Assembly: GCA_965216135.1 (NCBI GenBank)
Contig: CBDCFL010000021.1
Span: 297,279 to 361,278, forward strand
Length of the DNA stretch: 64,000 bases
Direction of reading: 5' to 3'
Origin: CBDCFL01 sp965216135
GTDB lineage: Bacteria > Pseudomonadota > Alphaproteobacteria > Rhodobacterales > Rhodobacteraceae
Below are positions 7,846 through 17,051 of this stretch, piece after piece. Made by a program: the position numbers and the translations under genes. Under the pieces are notes generated by a model. That model searched no databases. It was given only the letters and a program-made list of their open reading frames with translations, and was not told the origin of the DNA. Positions within the stretch are counted from its first letter, which is position 1, and every line of letters begins with the position of its first letter.

Positions 7846-9384
7846 TCAGGCAAAATCAGCGGCGAATTCGTCAAGCGCTGCCTTGATCTTGTCTTCCAGC
7901 TCACCTTTGACCTTGCGGTCGTTGTCTGTGATGTCGTCCAGCAGGTCCTGATGTTTGGATTTCAGGTGGTTCAAAAGCCCGCTTTCAAAGCGTCCGACCT
8001 GTTTCACGTCGATTTTGTCCAGATAGCCCTTGGTGCCGGCGAAAATGACGCAGACAATCTCGGCATTGGTCAGCGGCGAATATTGCGCCTGTTTCATCAG
8101 CTCGGTCAGGCGCGCGCCACGGTTGAGCAAGCGCTGGGTGGCGGCATCGAGATCAGAGCCAAACTGCGCAAAGGCCGCCATCTCGCGGTACTGCGCCAGT
8201 TCCAGTTTCACCGGGCCGGCAACGGATTTCATTGCGTCGGTCTGCGCCGACGAGCCAACCCGGCTCACCGACAAACCAGTGTTCACCGCTGGGCGAATAC
8301 CCTGATAGAACAGCTCGGTTTCAAGGAAGATCTGGCCATCGGTGATCGAGATCACGTTGGTGGGGATAAACGCCGACACATCGCCGCCCTGGGTCTCGAT
8401 GATCGGCAATGCGGTCAGCGAACCCGAACCGTTGTCTTCGTTCAGCTTCGACGAACGCTCCAACAAGCGCGAGTGCAGGTAGAAGACGTCGCCGGGATAG
8501 GCTTCACGCCCCGGCGGGCGGCGCAGCAGCAGCGACATCTGCCGATAGCTGACCGCCTGCTTGGACAGATCATCATAGACGATCAGCGCGTGGCGGCCAT
8601 TGTCGCGGAAATGTTCGGCCATCGATGTCGCCGAATAGGGGGCCAGAAACTGCATTGGTGCCGGGTCAGAGGCCGTCGCGGCAACTACGATCGTATAGGC
8701 CATCGCACCGGTTTCTTCGAGCTTTTTGACCAGCTGGGCCACGGTCGACCGCTTCTGGCCAATCGCGACATAGACGCAATAGAGCTTCTTGCCCTCATCA
8801 TCGCCAGCGGCTTCGTTATATGATTTCTGGTTCAGGATGGTGTCCAGCGCCACGGCGGTTTTGCCGGTCTGGCGGTCGCCGATGATCAACTCGCGCTGGC
8901 CACGGCCAATCGGGATCATCGCGTCAACAGATTTGAGGCCCGTCGCCATCGGCTCGTGCACCGATTTGCGCGGGATGATGCCCGGCGCTTTCACATCCGC
9001 CACCGAACTGGTGTCGGTCTTGATCGCGCCCTTGCCGTCAATCGGATTGCCCAGACCATCGACCACGCGGCCCAATAGAGCATCGCCGGTCGGAACCGAA
9101 ACGATGGAGTTGGTGCGTTTGACGGTGTCGCCTTCCTTGATGTCGCGGTCCGAGCCGAAGATCACCACCCCAACATTGTCGGCCTCAAGGTTCAGCGCCA
9201 TGCCCATGATGCCGCCCGGAAATTCCACCATTTCGCCGGCCTGCACCGCGTCCAGCCCGTAAACACGCGCGATCCCGTCGCCAACCGACAGCACGCGACC
9301 CACTTCCGAGACTTCAGCGTCCTGGCCAAAGTTTTTGATCTGCTCTTTCAGGATCGCAGAAATTTCGGCTGCTTGGATTGCCAT
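7846..9384 (-). CDS. atpA: ATP synthase F1, alpha subunit
   Basis: 512 residues, complete. The Walker A motif GDRQTGKTAVALDTI, the segment VYVAIGQKRSTVAQLV, ALIVYDDLSKQAVSYRQ and the signature SRVGSSAQTDAMKSVAG are visible. Alpha alternates with beta in the F1 hexamer and holds the non-catalytic nucleotide sites. The ATG (9384-9382) overlaps the TAA of atpH, so the two are translationally coupled. Confidence 0.97.
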   Translation of the reverse strand: MAIQAAEISAILKEQIKNFGQDAEVSEVGRVLSVGDGIARVYGLDAVQAGEMVEFPGGIMGMALNLEADNVGVVIFGSDRDIKEGDTVKRTNSIVSVPTGDALLGRVVDGLGNPIDGKGAIKTDTSSVADVKAPGIIPRKSVHEPMATGLKSVDAMIPIGRGQRELIIGDRQTGKTAVALDTILNQKSYNEAAGDDEGKKLYCVYVAIGQKRSTVAQLVKKLEETGAMAYTIVVAATASDPAPMQFLAPYSATSMAEHFRDNGRHALIVYDDLSKQAVSYRQMSLLLRRPPGREAYPGDVFYLHSRLLERSSKLNEDNGSGSLTALPIIETQGGDVSAFIPTNVISITDGQIFLETELFYQGIRPAVNTGLSVSRVGSSAQTDAMKSVAGPVKLELAQYREMAAFAQFGSDLDAATQRLLNRGARLTELMKQAQYSPLTNAEIVCVIFAGTKGYLDKIDVKQVGRFESGLLNHLKSKHQDLLDDITDNDRKVKGELEDKIKAALDEFAADFA

Positions 9385-9944
9385 TATCCGGCCTCTTTCA
9401 TTGCATTCTGGAGGTTGGCGAGCTTCGATCGGATCGAGGTGTCGATCATTTTCGAGCCCACCTTAACAATAAGGCCGCCAATGAGGTCTTCATTGACGGC
9501 CGCGTTAATCTTGACGTCTTTGCCGACCGACGCCTTGAGCGCTTGTGCCAGTTTGTCCACCTGCGCCGCGCTTAGCTCTTTGGCACTTGTCACATCCGCT
9601 GTCACTTCGCCTTTTTGCTCGGCAATCAGGTTGTGCAATGCGGTGATCAGATGGGGCAGCACAAACAGCCGGCGGTTGGCCGCCATCAGGCCCAGCGTGT
9701 TGGTCATCAGCGACGTCAGGTCCATGGCCTTGGCAAGTCCGCCAATCGCGTCACCCAGTTGTCTGCGCGTATAGACTGGCGATGAAATAAGCTCGTTCAG
9801 ATCATTGCTTTCGTTCCGTGCGGCGCTCAGGGCATCAAGGTCCGTTTCAACCAGGGCAACGGCATCAATTTCGTTGGCCATCTCGAAAACGGCGGTCGCG
9901 TAGCGTGCTGCGATGCCGGCTGAGACAGAAGCTGGTTCCGACAC
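9384..9944 (-). CDS. atpH: ATP synthase F1, delta subunit
   Basis: First gene of the operon. The GTG at 9944-9942 is chosen as start: it gives MSEPASVSAGIAARYATAVF, the usual N-terminus, a normal length of 186 residues, and has AAAGG about six bases upstream. Longer in-frame starts reach to 10076 but add residues without family resemblance; a GTG two codons earlier is also possible. The helical N-terminal domain and the C-terminal GGLIVKVGSKMIDTSIRSKL are typical. Delta forms the peripheral stalk joining F1 to the b subunits. The 277 bp upstream (9945-10221) hold the operon promoter. Confidence 0.93.
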   Translation of the reverse strand: MSEPASVSAGIAARYATAVFEMANEIDAVALVETDLDALSAARNESNDLNELISSPVYTRRQLGDAIGGLAKAMDLTSLMTNTLGLMAANRRLFVLPHLITALHNLIAEQKGEVTADVTSAKELSAAQVDKLAQALKASVGKDVKINAAVNEDLIGGLIVKVGSKMIDTSIRSKLANLQNAMKEAG

Positions 9945-10221
9945 GTCCACCCTTTCGAATGTTTCGGCCCGTTCCCGCGTTTCAAAACGCCGGTTCGCGG
10001 GCCACCCCAAGCCAAAGCTCGAAAGCTCGAAAGCTCGGCGACAAAATCCGCGTGGATGTAGCAGAGCCGCGTCCACGTCGCAACAAAAAAGGCCCGCTTT
10101 TCTGCGCCCTCACTATCCTTGCCCTCAAGGCGCATTTCAAGGGGCGCCATGGTCTGCTCACGCCGCCCGGTGCGGCCATATCCGCCAAACATGGCGAAAA
10201 TTGCGATTGCCGGCAGAAGTT

Positions 10222-10968
10222 TCAGGCCGGTTTGGTATCCGGTTTCTTGATCCCTTCAAGCACTTCAAGCGGGCGACGCACGGCTTCGCTCAGCCCCGGG
10301 CGTTGCGGTGCGTGCACACGTTTTGATACCTCGACCATCAGCGCACCACCAACCCATTTGCCCGCCGTGCTGCTGCCAAGGCGCTCAAAAAACGGGCCCA
10401 TACGCTGCCAGAATCGGGCATGCGACGGTGGCTGAAACAGCGTCGCCAGCTGGCGTTCGGGAACGAAATTATGCCGCTTGAGCAATGCCTCCAGCTGCCC
10501 GGTCGTATAGGGCCGCCCAAAACCGAACGGCGTCTTGTCGCGCTGCGCCCAGATACCGGCGCGGTTGGGCACGATGAACATGGCCTTGCCGCCGGGGCCC
10601 AGAACCCGCCAGCATTCGTCCAGCAAGGCCGGTGCATTTTCGCTGTTTTCCAGCCCATGCAGCAGGATCAGCCGATCAACATGGCCGGTTTCAAGCGGCC
10701 ACTGGGTATCTTCGCATAAAACGCAGACATTCTCCTGTCCGATCGGCCAGTGCATGACCCCCTGCTGGCCGGGCATCAGCGCGATGACGCGCCGCGCCTC
10801 GTCTGTATAAAGGCTCAACAGCGGCACCGCAAAGCCAAAGCCCGCAACTGTCAGCCCCTTCGCCTCTGGCCAAAGATCATGTAATTTCGCGCGAATAGCC
10901 GTTCGCGCCGCGCGCCCCAGAGTGGTCCGGTAGTAAAAGCTCCGAAGATCCACCACGTCCTGATGCAT
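10222..10968 (-). CDS. Class I SAM-dependent methyltransferase (UbiE/COQ5-like fold)
   Basis: 248 residues from ATG 10968-10966 (MHQDVVDLRSFYYRTTLGRA). A glycine-rich SAM loop VAGFGFAVPLL occurs at about 41-51, although the canonical E/DxGxGxG is degenerate; the later elements LLHGLENSENAPALLDECWRVLGPGGKAM resemble motif II/III of Methyltransf_11 proteins. The substrate is unknown. It diverges from gloB across about 60 bp, a neighbourhood I associate with Rhodobacteraceae chromosomes. The weak first motif means SAM binding is likely rather than certain. Confidence 0.7.
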   Translation of the reverse strand: MHQDVVDLRSFYYRTTLGRAARTAIRAKLHDLWPEAKGLTVAGFGFAVPLLSLYTDEARRVIALMPGQQGVMHWPIGQENVCVLCEDTQWPLETGHVDRLILLHGLENSENAPALLDECWRVLGPGGKAMFIVPNRAGIWAQRDKTPFGFGRPYTTGQLEALLKRHNFVPERQLATLFQPPSHARFWQRMGPFFERLGSSTAGKWVGGALMVEVSKRVHAPQRPGLSEAVRRPLEVLEGIKKPDTKPA

Positions 10969-11030
10969 TGCAGTCGCTCGCCCGATACGCAATTCTAGCC
11001 CAGACCATAGCGACGAGGATCAGAATTGCC

Positions 11031-11798
11031 ATGCCCTTAGAGATTGTCACAATCCCCTGTCTGTCGGACAATTATGCCTTCTTTCTGCATTCGGACGAGA
11101 CCGGCGACACCGCCCTGATCGACATTCCCGCGGCGGCACCGATTTCGGCGGCGCTGAAAGAGCGGGGATGGAACCTGAGTGACGTCTGGATCACCCATCA
11201 TCACCTGGATCATGTCGCCGGGCTGGGTGACCTTACCGAAGCCAATGGCGCACAAGTGACCGGCGCGGCGGCCGACGCGTATCGTTTGCCGACACTTAGC
11301 CGACAGGTCGCCGACGCGGAAAAATTCGACTTTGCCGGCCACGATGTGCGGGTGATGGATGTGTCAGGCCACACAATTGGGCACATCGCCTTTTATGTGC
11401 CGGACGCATCAGCAGTTTTCACCGCCGACAGCCTGATGGCAATGGGATGCGGCCGGTTGTTCGAGGGCACGCCTGAACAAATGTGGCAGAGCCTGACCAA
11501 ACTGGCCGCCCTGCCACCCGAAACGATTGTCTGCTCGGGCCATGAATACACCGCTACCAATGCGCGCTTTGCCCAGACCGTCGATCTCGATAATCCGGCG
11601 CTGACGGATCGCATCCGCGAAATTGAGGCCAAACGCGCCCGCGGCGAACCCACCGTGCCTTCGACCCTGGCCGAGGAATTGGCGACAAATCCGTTCCTCA
11701 GGGCGACAGATTCGGGCGTGAAAGCCCATGTTGGACTCGCCCAGGCAACCGACGCCGAGGCCTTTGCCGAAATTCGCAAACGTAAGGATATTTTTTGA
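11031..11798 (+). CDS. gloB: Hydroxyacylglutathione hydrolase (glyoxalase II)
   Basis: Hydrolyses S-D-lactoylglutathione to D-lactate and glutathione, the second step in detoxifying methylglyoxal. The 255-residue protein is a metallo-beta-lactamase fold enzyme: the binuclear metal motif THHHLDHVAG (about 54-63), DVSGHTIGHIAF, the bridging Asp in VFTADSLMAMGCGRLFEGT, and CSGHEYT are all present. C-terminal NPFLRA is the glutathione-site signature. The start at 11031 is preceded by a GAGGA site; a 21-codon upstream extension is ignored because the family starts at this point. A hairpin terminator follows. Confidence 0.95.
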   Translation: MPLEIVTIPCLSDNYAFFLHSDETGDTALIDIPAAAPISAALKERGWNLSDVWITHHHLDHVAGLGDLTEANGAQVTGAAADAYRLPTLSRQVADAEKFDFAGHDVRVMDVSGHTIGHIAFYVPDASAVFTADSLMAMGCGRLFEGTPEQMWQSLTKLAALPPETIVCSGHEYTATNARFAQTVDLDNPALTDRIREIEAKRARGEPTVPSTLAEELATNPFLRATDSGVKAHVGLAQATDAEAFAEIRKRKDIF

Positions 11799-11823
11799 TC
11801 CGGCACCGAATAACCCGGATTTT
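11798..11823 (+). terminator. Putative terminator after gloB
   Basis: ATCCGG (11798-11803) pairs with CCGGAT (11815-11820) and is followed by TTT. The U-run is short, so strength is uncertain. Confidence 0.45.
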
Positions 11824-11986
11824 GCCAAATTCTCGTTCACAAAACCACACATAATGAAAAAGAGCGCGAATAATTGCGACAAAACTCTTGAAGGACCGGC
11901 GAGAAAACCGAACTTTAAGTTTATGAGGCAAAAGTGGGTATTGGGTTTTGCCCGACCTGCGGCAATAATCAAGGAGCACCGGAACA

Positions 11987-14311
11987 GTGCCGTCATTTTC
12001 AAAGAGCCTGGAAGACGCAATTCATGCGGCACTGGCGCAGGCCAATGCGCGCCGGCATGAACTGGCGACGCTTGAACATTTGCTTCTGGCCCTGATTGAT
12101 GAACCCGACGCCGCGCGCGTGTTGAAGGCCTGCTCGGTCGATCTCGATGAGCTGCGCCAAAACCTGGTGACCTATGTGGAAGAGGAACTCTCAACCCTGG
12201 TCACCGATATTGACGGCTCTGAGGCTGTGCCCACCGCTGCCTTCCAGCGCGTCATCCAGCGCGCCGCGATCCATGTGCAATCGTCTGGCCGCACGGAAGT
12301 GACGGGTGCCAATGTGCTGGTGGCGATCTTTGCCGAGCGCGAAAGCAATGCCGCGTTTTTCCTGCAGGAACAGGACATGACCCGCTATGACGCGGTCAAC
12401 TACATCGCCCATGGCGTCGCCAAGGATCCGGGCTTTGGCGAGAGCCGGCCGGTTTCGGGTGCCGAGGAGGACGATGCCGAGATCGGCACCGAACAGGCCG
12501 GCGAGGTCAAGGAAAGCGCGCTTGAAAAATTCTGCGTCGATCTGAATGCGAAATCGCGCCGTGGCGATGTCGATCCGCTGATCGGGCGCGAACATGAAGT
12601 TGAACGCTGCGTGCAGGTGCTCTGCCGCCGGCGCAAGAACAACCCGCTTCTGGTCGGCGACCCCGGTGTCGGCAAAACCGCGATCGCCGAAGGTCTGGCC
12701 CGCAAAATCGTTGCTGGCGAAACGCCCGCCGTGCTGGCCGGTGCCACGATCTATGCGCTGGACTTGGGCGCGCTTCTGGCAGGCACGCGCTATCGCGGCG
12801 ATTTTGAAGAGCGTCTGAAAGCGGTGGTCAACGAACTGGAAGAACACGACGATGCGATCCTGTTTATCGACGAAATTCACACCGTCATCGGTGCCGGTGC
12901 CACCAGCGGCGGGGCGATGGATGCCTCCAACCTTCTGAAACCAGCCCTGCAGGGCGGGCGTCTGCGCTGCATGGGCTCGACCACTTATAAGGAATTTCGC
13001 CAGCATTTTGAAAAAGACCGCGCGCTCAGCCGCAGGTTCCAGAAAATTGACATCGTTGAACCCTCGGTCGGTGACACGATCAAAATCCTGCGCGGCCTGA
13101 AACCGTATTTTGAGGATCACCACGAAGTCCGTTACACCGCCGACGCGATCAAATCGGCGGTTGAACTGTCAGCGCGCTATATCCACGACCGCAAATTGCC
13201 TGACAAGGCCATCGACGTCATTGATGAGGCCGGCGCGGCCCAGCATCTGCTGGCCGAAAGCAAGCGGCGCAAGACCATCGGTGCCAAAGAAATAGAAATC
13301 GTGGTCGCCAAGATCGCCCGTATCCCGCCGAAAAACATCTCCAAGGACGATGCCAGCATCCTGAAAGACCTCGAGGTCTCGCTTAAGCGCGTCGTGTTCG
13401 GTCAGGACACCGCGATCGAGGCGCTCGGCTCGGCGATCAAACTGTCTCGCGCCGGACTGCGCGAACCTGAAAAACCCATCGGCAATTACCTCTTTGCCGG
13501 TCCCACCGGCGTCGGCAAAACCGAAGTTGCCCGCCAGTTGGCAGATGTTCTGGGCGTCGAACTGCTGCGCTTCGATATGTCGGAATATATGGAAAAACAC
13601 GCGGTATCGCGGTTGATCGGCGCGCCGCCGGGTTATGTCGGCTTTGATCAGGGCGGTATGCTGACCGATGGCGTCGATCAGCACCCCCATTGCGTGTTGT
13701 TGCTTGATGAGATCGAGAAAGCCCACCCGGACGTCTATAACATCCTGTTGCAGGTGATGGATCACGGCAAGCTGACCGATCACAACGGGCGCACCGTCGA
13801 TTTCCGCAATGTCATCGTCATCATGACCACCAATGCCGGGGCCACCGAACAGGCCAAAAGGGCCGTGGGCTTTGGCCGCGAACGCCGTGAGGGTGAGGAT
13901 CTGGCCGCCATTGAGCGCATGTTCACCCCGGAATTTCGCAATCGCCTGGACGCGGTTATCTCATTTGCCCCGCTCGGCCCCGAGGTTATCCTGCGCGTGG
14001 TGGAAAAATTCGTCCTTCAGCTTGAGGCCCAGCTGTTGGACCGCAACGTGGATATCGAACTGACCCCGAAAGCCGCCGAATGGCTGGGCGCCAAGGGTTA
14101 TGACGACAAGATGGGCGCGCGCCCGCTTGGCCGGGTCATCCAGGAATATATCAAGAAACCGCTGGCCGAAGAGCTGTTGTTCGGCAAACTGGCCAAGGGC
14201 GGTCTGGTCAAGGTCGGCGTAAAGAACGGCAAGATTGATCTGCGGATGATGGAACCGGACACTCCACGCCTGACCGCGCGCAAGAAACCGCCGCTGCTGA
14301 CGGCCGACTGA
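11987..14311 (+). CDS. clpA: ATP-dependent Clp protease ATP-binding subunit ClpA
   Basis: Unfoldase that feeds proteins, including N-end-rule substrates delivered by ClpS, into the ClpP chamber. The GTG start at 11987 has a strong AAGGAG site 10 bases upstream and gives 774 residues. Order: Clp N domain (PSFSKSLEDAIHAALAQA), AAA module 1 with Walker A GDPGVGKTAIAEG and Walker B AILFIDEIHTVIGAG, AAA module 2 with GPTGVGKTEVARQ and CVLLLDEIEKAHPDV, then a ClpP-docking region. The short form without a ClpB-type middle coiled coil marks it as ClpA. No clpS lies directly upstream; the 188-bp gap is too short for it. Confidence 0.96.
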   Translation: MPSFSKSLEDAIHAALAQANARRHELATLEHLLLALIDEPDAARVLKACSVDLDELRQNLVTYVEEELSTLVTDIDGSEAVPTAAFQRVIQRAAIHVQSSGRTEVTGANVLVAIFAERESNAAFFLQEQDMTRYDAVNYIAHGVAKDPGFGESRPVSGAEEDDAEIGTEQAGEVKESALEKFCVDLNAKSRRGDVDPLIGREHEVERCVQVLCRRRKNNPLLVGDPGVGKTAIAEGLARKIVAGETPAVLAGATIYALDLGALLAGTRYRGDFEERLKAVVNELEEHDDAILFIDEIHTVIGAGATSGGAMDASNLLKPALQGGRLRCMGSTTYKEFRQHFEKDRALSRRFQKIDIVEPSVGDTIKILRGLKPYFEDHHEVRYTADAIKSAVELSARYIHDRKLPDKAIDVIDEAGAAQHLLAESKRRKTIGAKEIEIVVAKIARIPPKNISKDDASILKDLEVSLKRVVFGQDTAIEALGSAIKLSRAGLREPEKPIGNYLFAGPTGVGKTEVARQLADVLGVELLRFDMSEYMEKHAVSRLIGAPPGYVGFDQGGMLTDGVDQHPHCVLLLDEIEKAHPDVYNILLQVMDHGKLTDHNGRTVDFRNVIVIMTTNAGATEQAKRAVGFGRERREGEDLAAIERMFTPEFRNRLDAVISFAPLGPEVILRVVEKFVLQLEAQLLDRNVDIELTPKAAEWLGAKGYDDKMGARPLGRVIQEYIKKPLAEELLFGKLAKGGLVKVGVKNGKIDLRMMEPDTPRLTARKKPPLLTAD

Positions 14312-14350
14312 CGGCGGTCGCCACTTCGCCGGGCCCGCCCGCCCGCATAA

Positions 14351-14368
14351 TGTTTCGCATGCGAAACA
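14351..14368. promoter_or_regulatory. Perfect 18-bp palindrome in the clpA/ompA-like intergenic region
   Basis: TGTTTCGCATGCGAAACA is its own reverse complement. It lies in the 286-bp gap between two convergent genes and is not followed by a T run, so it looks more like a protein-binding site or a structured 3' end than a classical terminator. No factor can be named from the sequence. Confidence 0.35.
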
Positions 14369-14597
14369 AATTTCCGCACGGCGTTGAATACCCAGTGAGA
14401 TTCACACTGTGTCCTGGAATGCATTCTTTAACTATGTGTTAACAAACCAATTTCCACGCGAATCTCGCAAATGCGAATGTCCAGACCCGGAGCCCCGGCA
14501 CATCAAACGCACTCTGCTTTGAACCCTTCATTGTTCCGATAAATACTCATTTTTCGACCACGCCTGCGATCCCCGAAATCCGGTTCCCAAACGCGCT

Positions 14598-17048
14598 CTA
14601 TCTCTCCGTCAGCTTCAGCTCAATGCGCCGGTTGCGGGCCAGATCCTCGGCCGTGTTGCCAAGCGCCACGGGCTGAAACTCGCCAAATCCCGTCGCTGCC
14701 AGCCTGTCGGCGGGAAAGCCAAGCTCGTCCGTCATATAACGCACCACCGAAAGCGCGCGGGCCTGGCTCAACTCCCAATTGTCGGCAAACCGCCCGGTGC
14801 CCGACAAGGGCGTATTGTCGGTATGACCATCGACGCGAATGACCCAGTCAATCTCAGCCGGTATTGCATCAGAAACGTCAAACAACAGCGCCGCGACACC
14901 GGCGATCTGGCTCTGACCGCCCGCCGACAGAACCGCGGAAGCAGGTTCAAACAGCACCTCAGAGCTGAACACAAACCGGTCGCCGACAATCTGCACGCCT
15001 TCGCGGTCGCCCAGAACTTCGCGCAATTGCCCGAAAAACTCCGAGCGATAGCGCTCCAGACGCTTGGCTTCGGCTGCCAGCCGCGCGGCTTCTTCTTCCA
15101 GGCGTTTACGCTCTGCTGCTTCCAGCACCGCGCGCTGGCGTTCCTCACTGGCAACGCGCGCCAGGGCGGCGGTCAGGCGCGAACCCAGATTGGTGATATC
15201 GATCTGCGCATCGCGGTCCTTTGCTTCGGCGGCTTCAAGCAGCCCCTGCAAAGCGCCCAGCTGCGCGCGCAATGCGGCGACCTGTTCGTTCAGCACCGTC
15301 AGTTTGCGCTGGCTGTCGGCAGACAGCGCCTGTTCGCTCGCCAGCGCCTTGTTGGCCGCGGCCAGCAGAACCTCGCGCTGCTCGGAGCGGCTGAGCAGCC
15401 GGTCAGCGTCCTGCTGTGAAGCCAGCCGCGCGGCCAGGGCTGCGGCCAGTTGCTGGCGCAACTCGTCGCGATCGCCCAGCCCGGCCTTGAGCGCTGCCGC
15501 CTCGGCCAATGCCACCGCCAGCGCCGCTTCGCTGGTTTCCAGTCGCGTCCCCAAACTGTCGGCCTCGGCGCGGTTGGCAGCAGAGCTTGCGCGCAGATCG
15601 TCGCGCTCGCCCGTTAGCTGGGCCAGCGCATTTTCCAGTGTCGTCAGCCGCGCCTGCAGACCGCCTTGGGCGAGCACCTGATCCTTGATATCCGAGGACA
15701 GATCGTCGCGCTCGGCAAGGGCCGCGATCAGCGCCTGTTCGACCGAGGCCAGCCGCGAGGTGGCTTCAAGTTCGCTATCCTGCGTGGCTTTGAGCGCGGC
15801 GCTCAAATCATCCTGCAACAACAGTGCGGCGGCCAGTTGGGTTTCCAGTTCGGTGGCGCGGCCCGTGGCGTCCGCGGCACTGGCGCGTGCATCGGTGGCC
15901 TCCTGTTCGGCCAGCGCGGAGGCCTGCAGCGCCGCGGCCAGATCGGCCTTGGCGCGCGCCAACTCATCCGAGGTCGCGGCGCGATCGTCCGAGGCCCCGG
16001 CAAGCCGTCCGGCCAATTGCTGCTCGGCCAACAACGCCGCGGCCAGCCGCTCGTTCAGATCAGCCTCGACCAGTTGCGCCGCCGCCAACAGCGTCAACGT
16101 GTCCTCAGCCTCCTGGCGGCGCGCCTCCAGCGCCAGTGTCATCGCGGTCAGCTCGTCATTGGCGTTCTTCAATTCGTCGCGCAGCAGCTGGGCGGCGGCG
16201 GCTTCGGCCAATCGCGCCGTTTCCTCGGCGCTCAGCTGCGTTTCGGCGTCGCCAAGGCGGGTGCGCAGCGCATCAGCCGCTGCTGCCTCGGCAAGCTGGG
16301 CGGCTTCAGCCTCAGACAGATCGGACGCCAGGTTGCTGGCCGCAAGCTCGGCGGCCTGACGGGCCGCTTCTTCGCTAAGCAAAAGTGCGGCAAGGTCAGC
16401 AAGCGAGGTCTCGGTCTGAGCCGCGCGCGCCCGCAGGTCGGCCACCAGGGCATCCACCGCCTCGCGCTGGGCGGCGGCAAGTCGCGCGGTTTCGGCCTGG
16501 GCGTCGATCTCGTCGCGGGCCGAAACCAGCGCCAGTTGCAGCACTTCCTGATCAGTGATCAGGCGGGCGTTGGCCGCCTCCAAATCCTCAATGCTGGCCG
16601 CCAGCGTTTCGCCGAGCGCGCGCGCCTCGTTGCGTTCGGCCAAAAGTGTTGCGACCTGGGCTTCAAAGCTGGTGATGCGGGCCGACTGGGCCGCCAGTTC
16701 GTCGGACTGAACCGCGGTCTGCGCGGTCAGATTTGCAATCAGAACCGATTGCTGCTCGGCGCGGTCGCGGGCCGTCTCAAGCAAACCGCCCAGGCTGGTG
16801 ACCTGAGTTTCAAGCTGGAAAGACCGCTGCTGTTCCAGCCCCAGCGCCTCGGCCAGTGCCAACACCTCGGCGGTTAGCGCGTCAAGCTCGGTTTCCTGGC
16901 CGCTGATGGTCTCGCGCAACACAAACTGAACCACCATAAAGATGGTCAACACGAACATCAGCACCAGCAGCAGCGCCGTCATCGCGTCAACAAAGCCGGG
17001 CCAGTAAGAGCCCGACATCCGTTGCACGGACCGGCGCGGCGCGGCCAT
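14598..17048 (-). CDS. OmpA/MotB-like peptidoglycan-binding protein with a very long coiled coil
   Basis: 816 residues. A single membrane segment lies near the N-terminus (about 18-42, DAMTALLLVLMFVLTIFMVV), preceded by a MotB-like YWPGFVDAMT. Residues about 45-660 form an almost unbroken Ala/Leu/Glu/Gln-rich coiled coil. The C-terminus (about 665-816) is an OmpA domain with VRVDGHTDNTPLSG-type motif (VDGHTDNTPL), NWELSQARALSVVRYM and ARNRRIELKL. Its start is 3 bp after the stop of the MotA/ExbB-like gene, so the two form an operon and probably a proton-driven or structural inner-membrane complex reaching the cell wall. Function not established. Confidence 0.75.
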   Translation of the reverse strand: MAAPRRSVQRMSGSYWPGFVDAMTALLLVLMFVLTIFMVVQFVLRETISGQETELDALTAEVLALAEALGLEQQRSFQLETQVTSLGGLLETARDRAEQQSVLIANLTAQTAVQSDELAAQSARITSFEAQVATLLAERNEARALGETLAASIEDLEAANARLITDQEVLQLALVSARDEIDAQAETARLAAAQREAVDALVADLRARAAQTETSLADLAALLLSEEAARQAAELAASNLASDLSEAEAAQLAEAAAADALRTRLGDAETQLSAEETARLAEAAAAQLLRDELKNANDELTAMTLALEARRQEAEDTLTLLAAAQLVEADLNERLAAALLAEQQLAGRLAGASDDRAATSDELARAKADLAAALQASALAEQEATDARASAADATGRATELETQLAAALLLQDDLSAALKATQDSELEATSRLASVEQALIAALAERDDLSSDIKDQVLAQGGLQARLTTLENALAQLTGERDDLRASSAANRAEADSLGTRLETSEAALAVALAEAAALKAGLGDRDELRQQLAAALAARLASQQDADRLLSRSEQREVLLAAANKALASEQALSADSQRKLTVLNEQVAALRAQLGALQGLLEAAEAKDRDAQIDITNLGSRLTAALARVASEERQRAVLEAAERKRLEEEAARLAAEAKRLERYRSEFFGQLREVLGDREGVQIVGDRFVFSSEVLFEPASAVLSAGGQSQIAGVAALLFDVSDAIPAEIDWVIRVDGHTDNTPLSGTGRFADNWELSQARALSVVRYMTDELGFPADRLAATGFGEFQPVALGNTAEDLARNRRIELKLTER

Positions 17049-17051
17049 CGG

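Noticed and set aside
7951..8823. 290-codon plus-strand frame across atpA
   Set aside because: Antisense shadow; no family resemblance.
15666..16877. 403-codon plus-strand frame
   Set aside because: Antisense to the Ala/Leu/Glu-rich coiled coil of the OmpA-like protein; its Gly/Arg/Gln composition is a by-product of biased codons.
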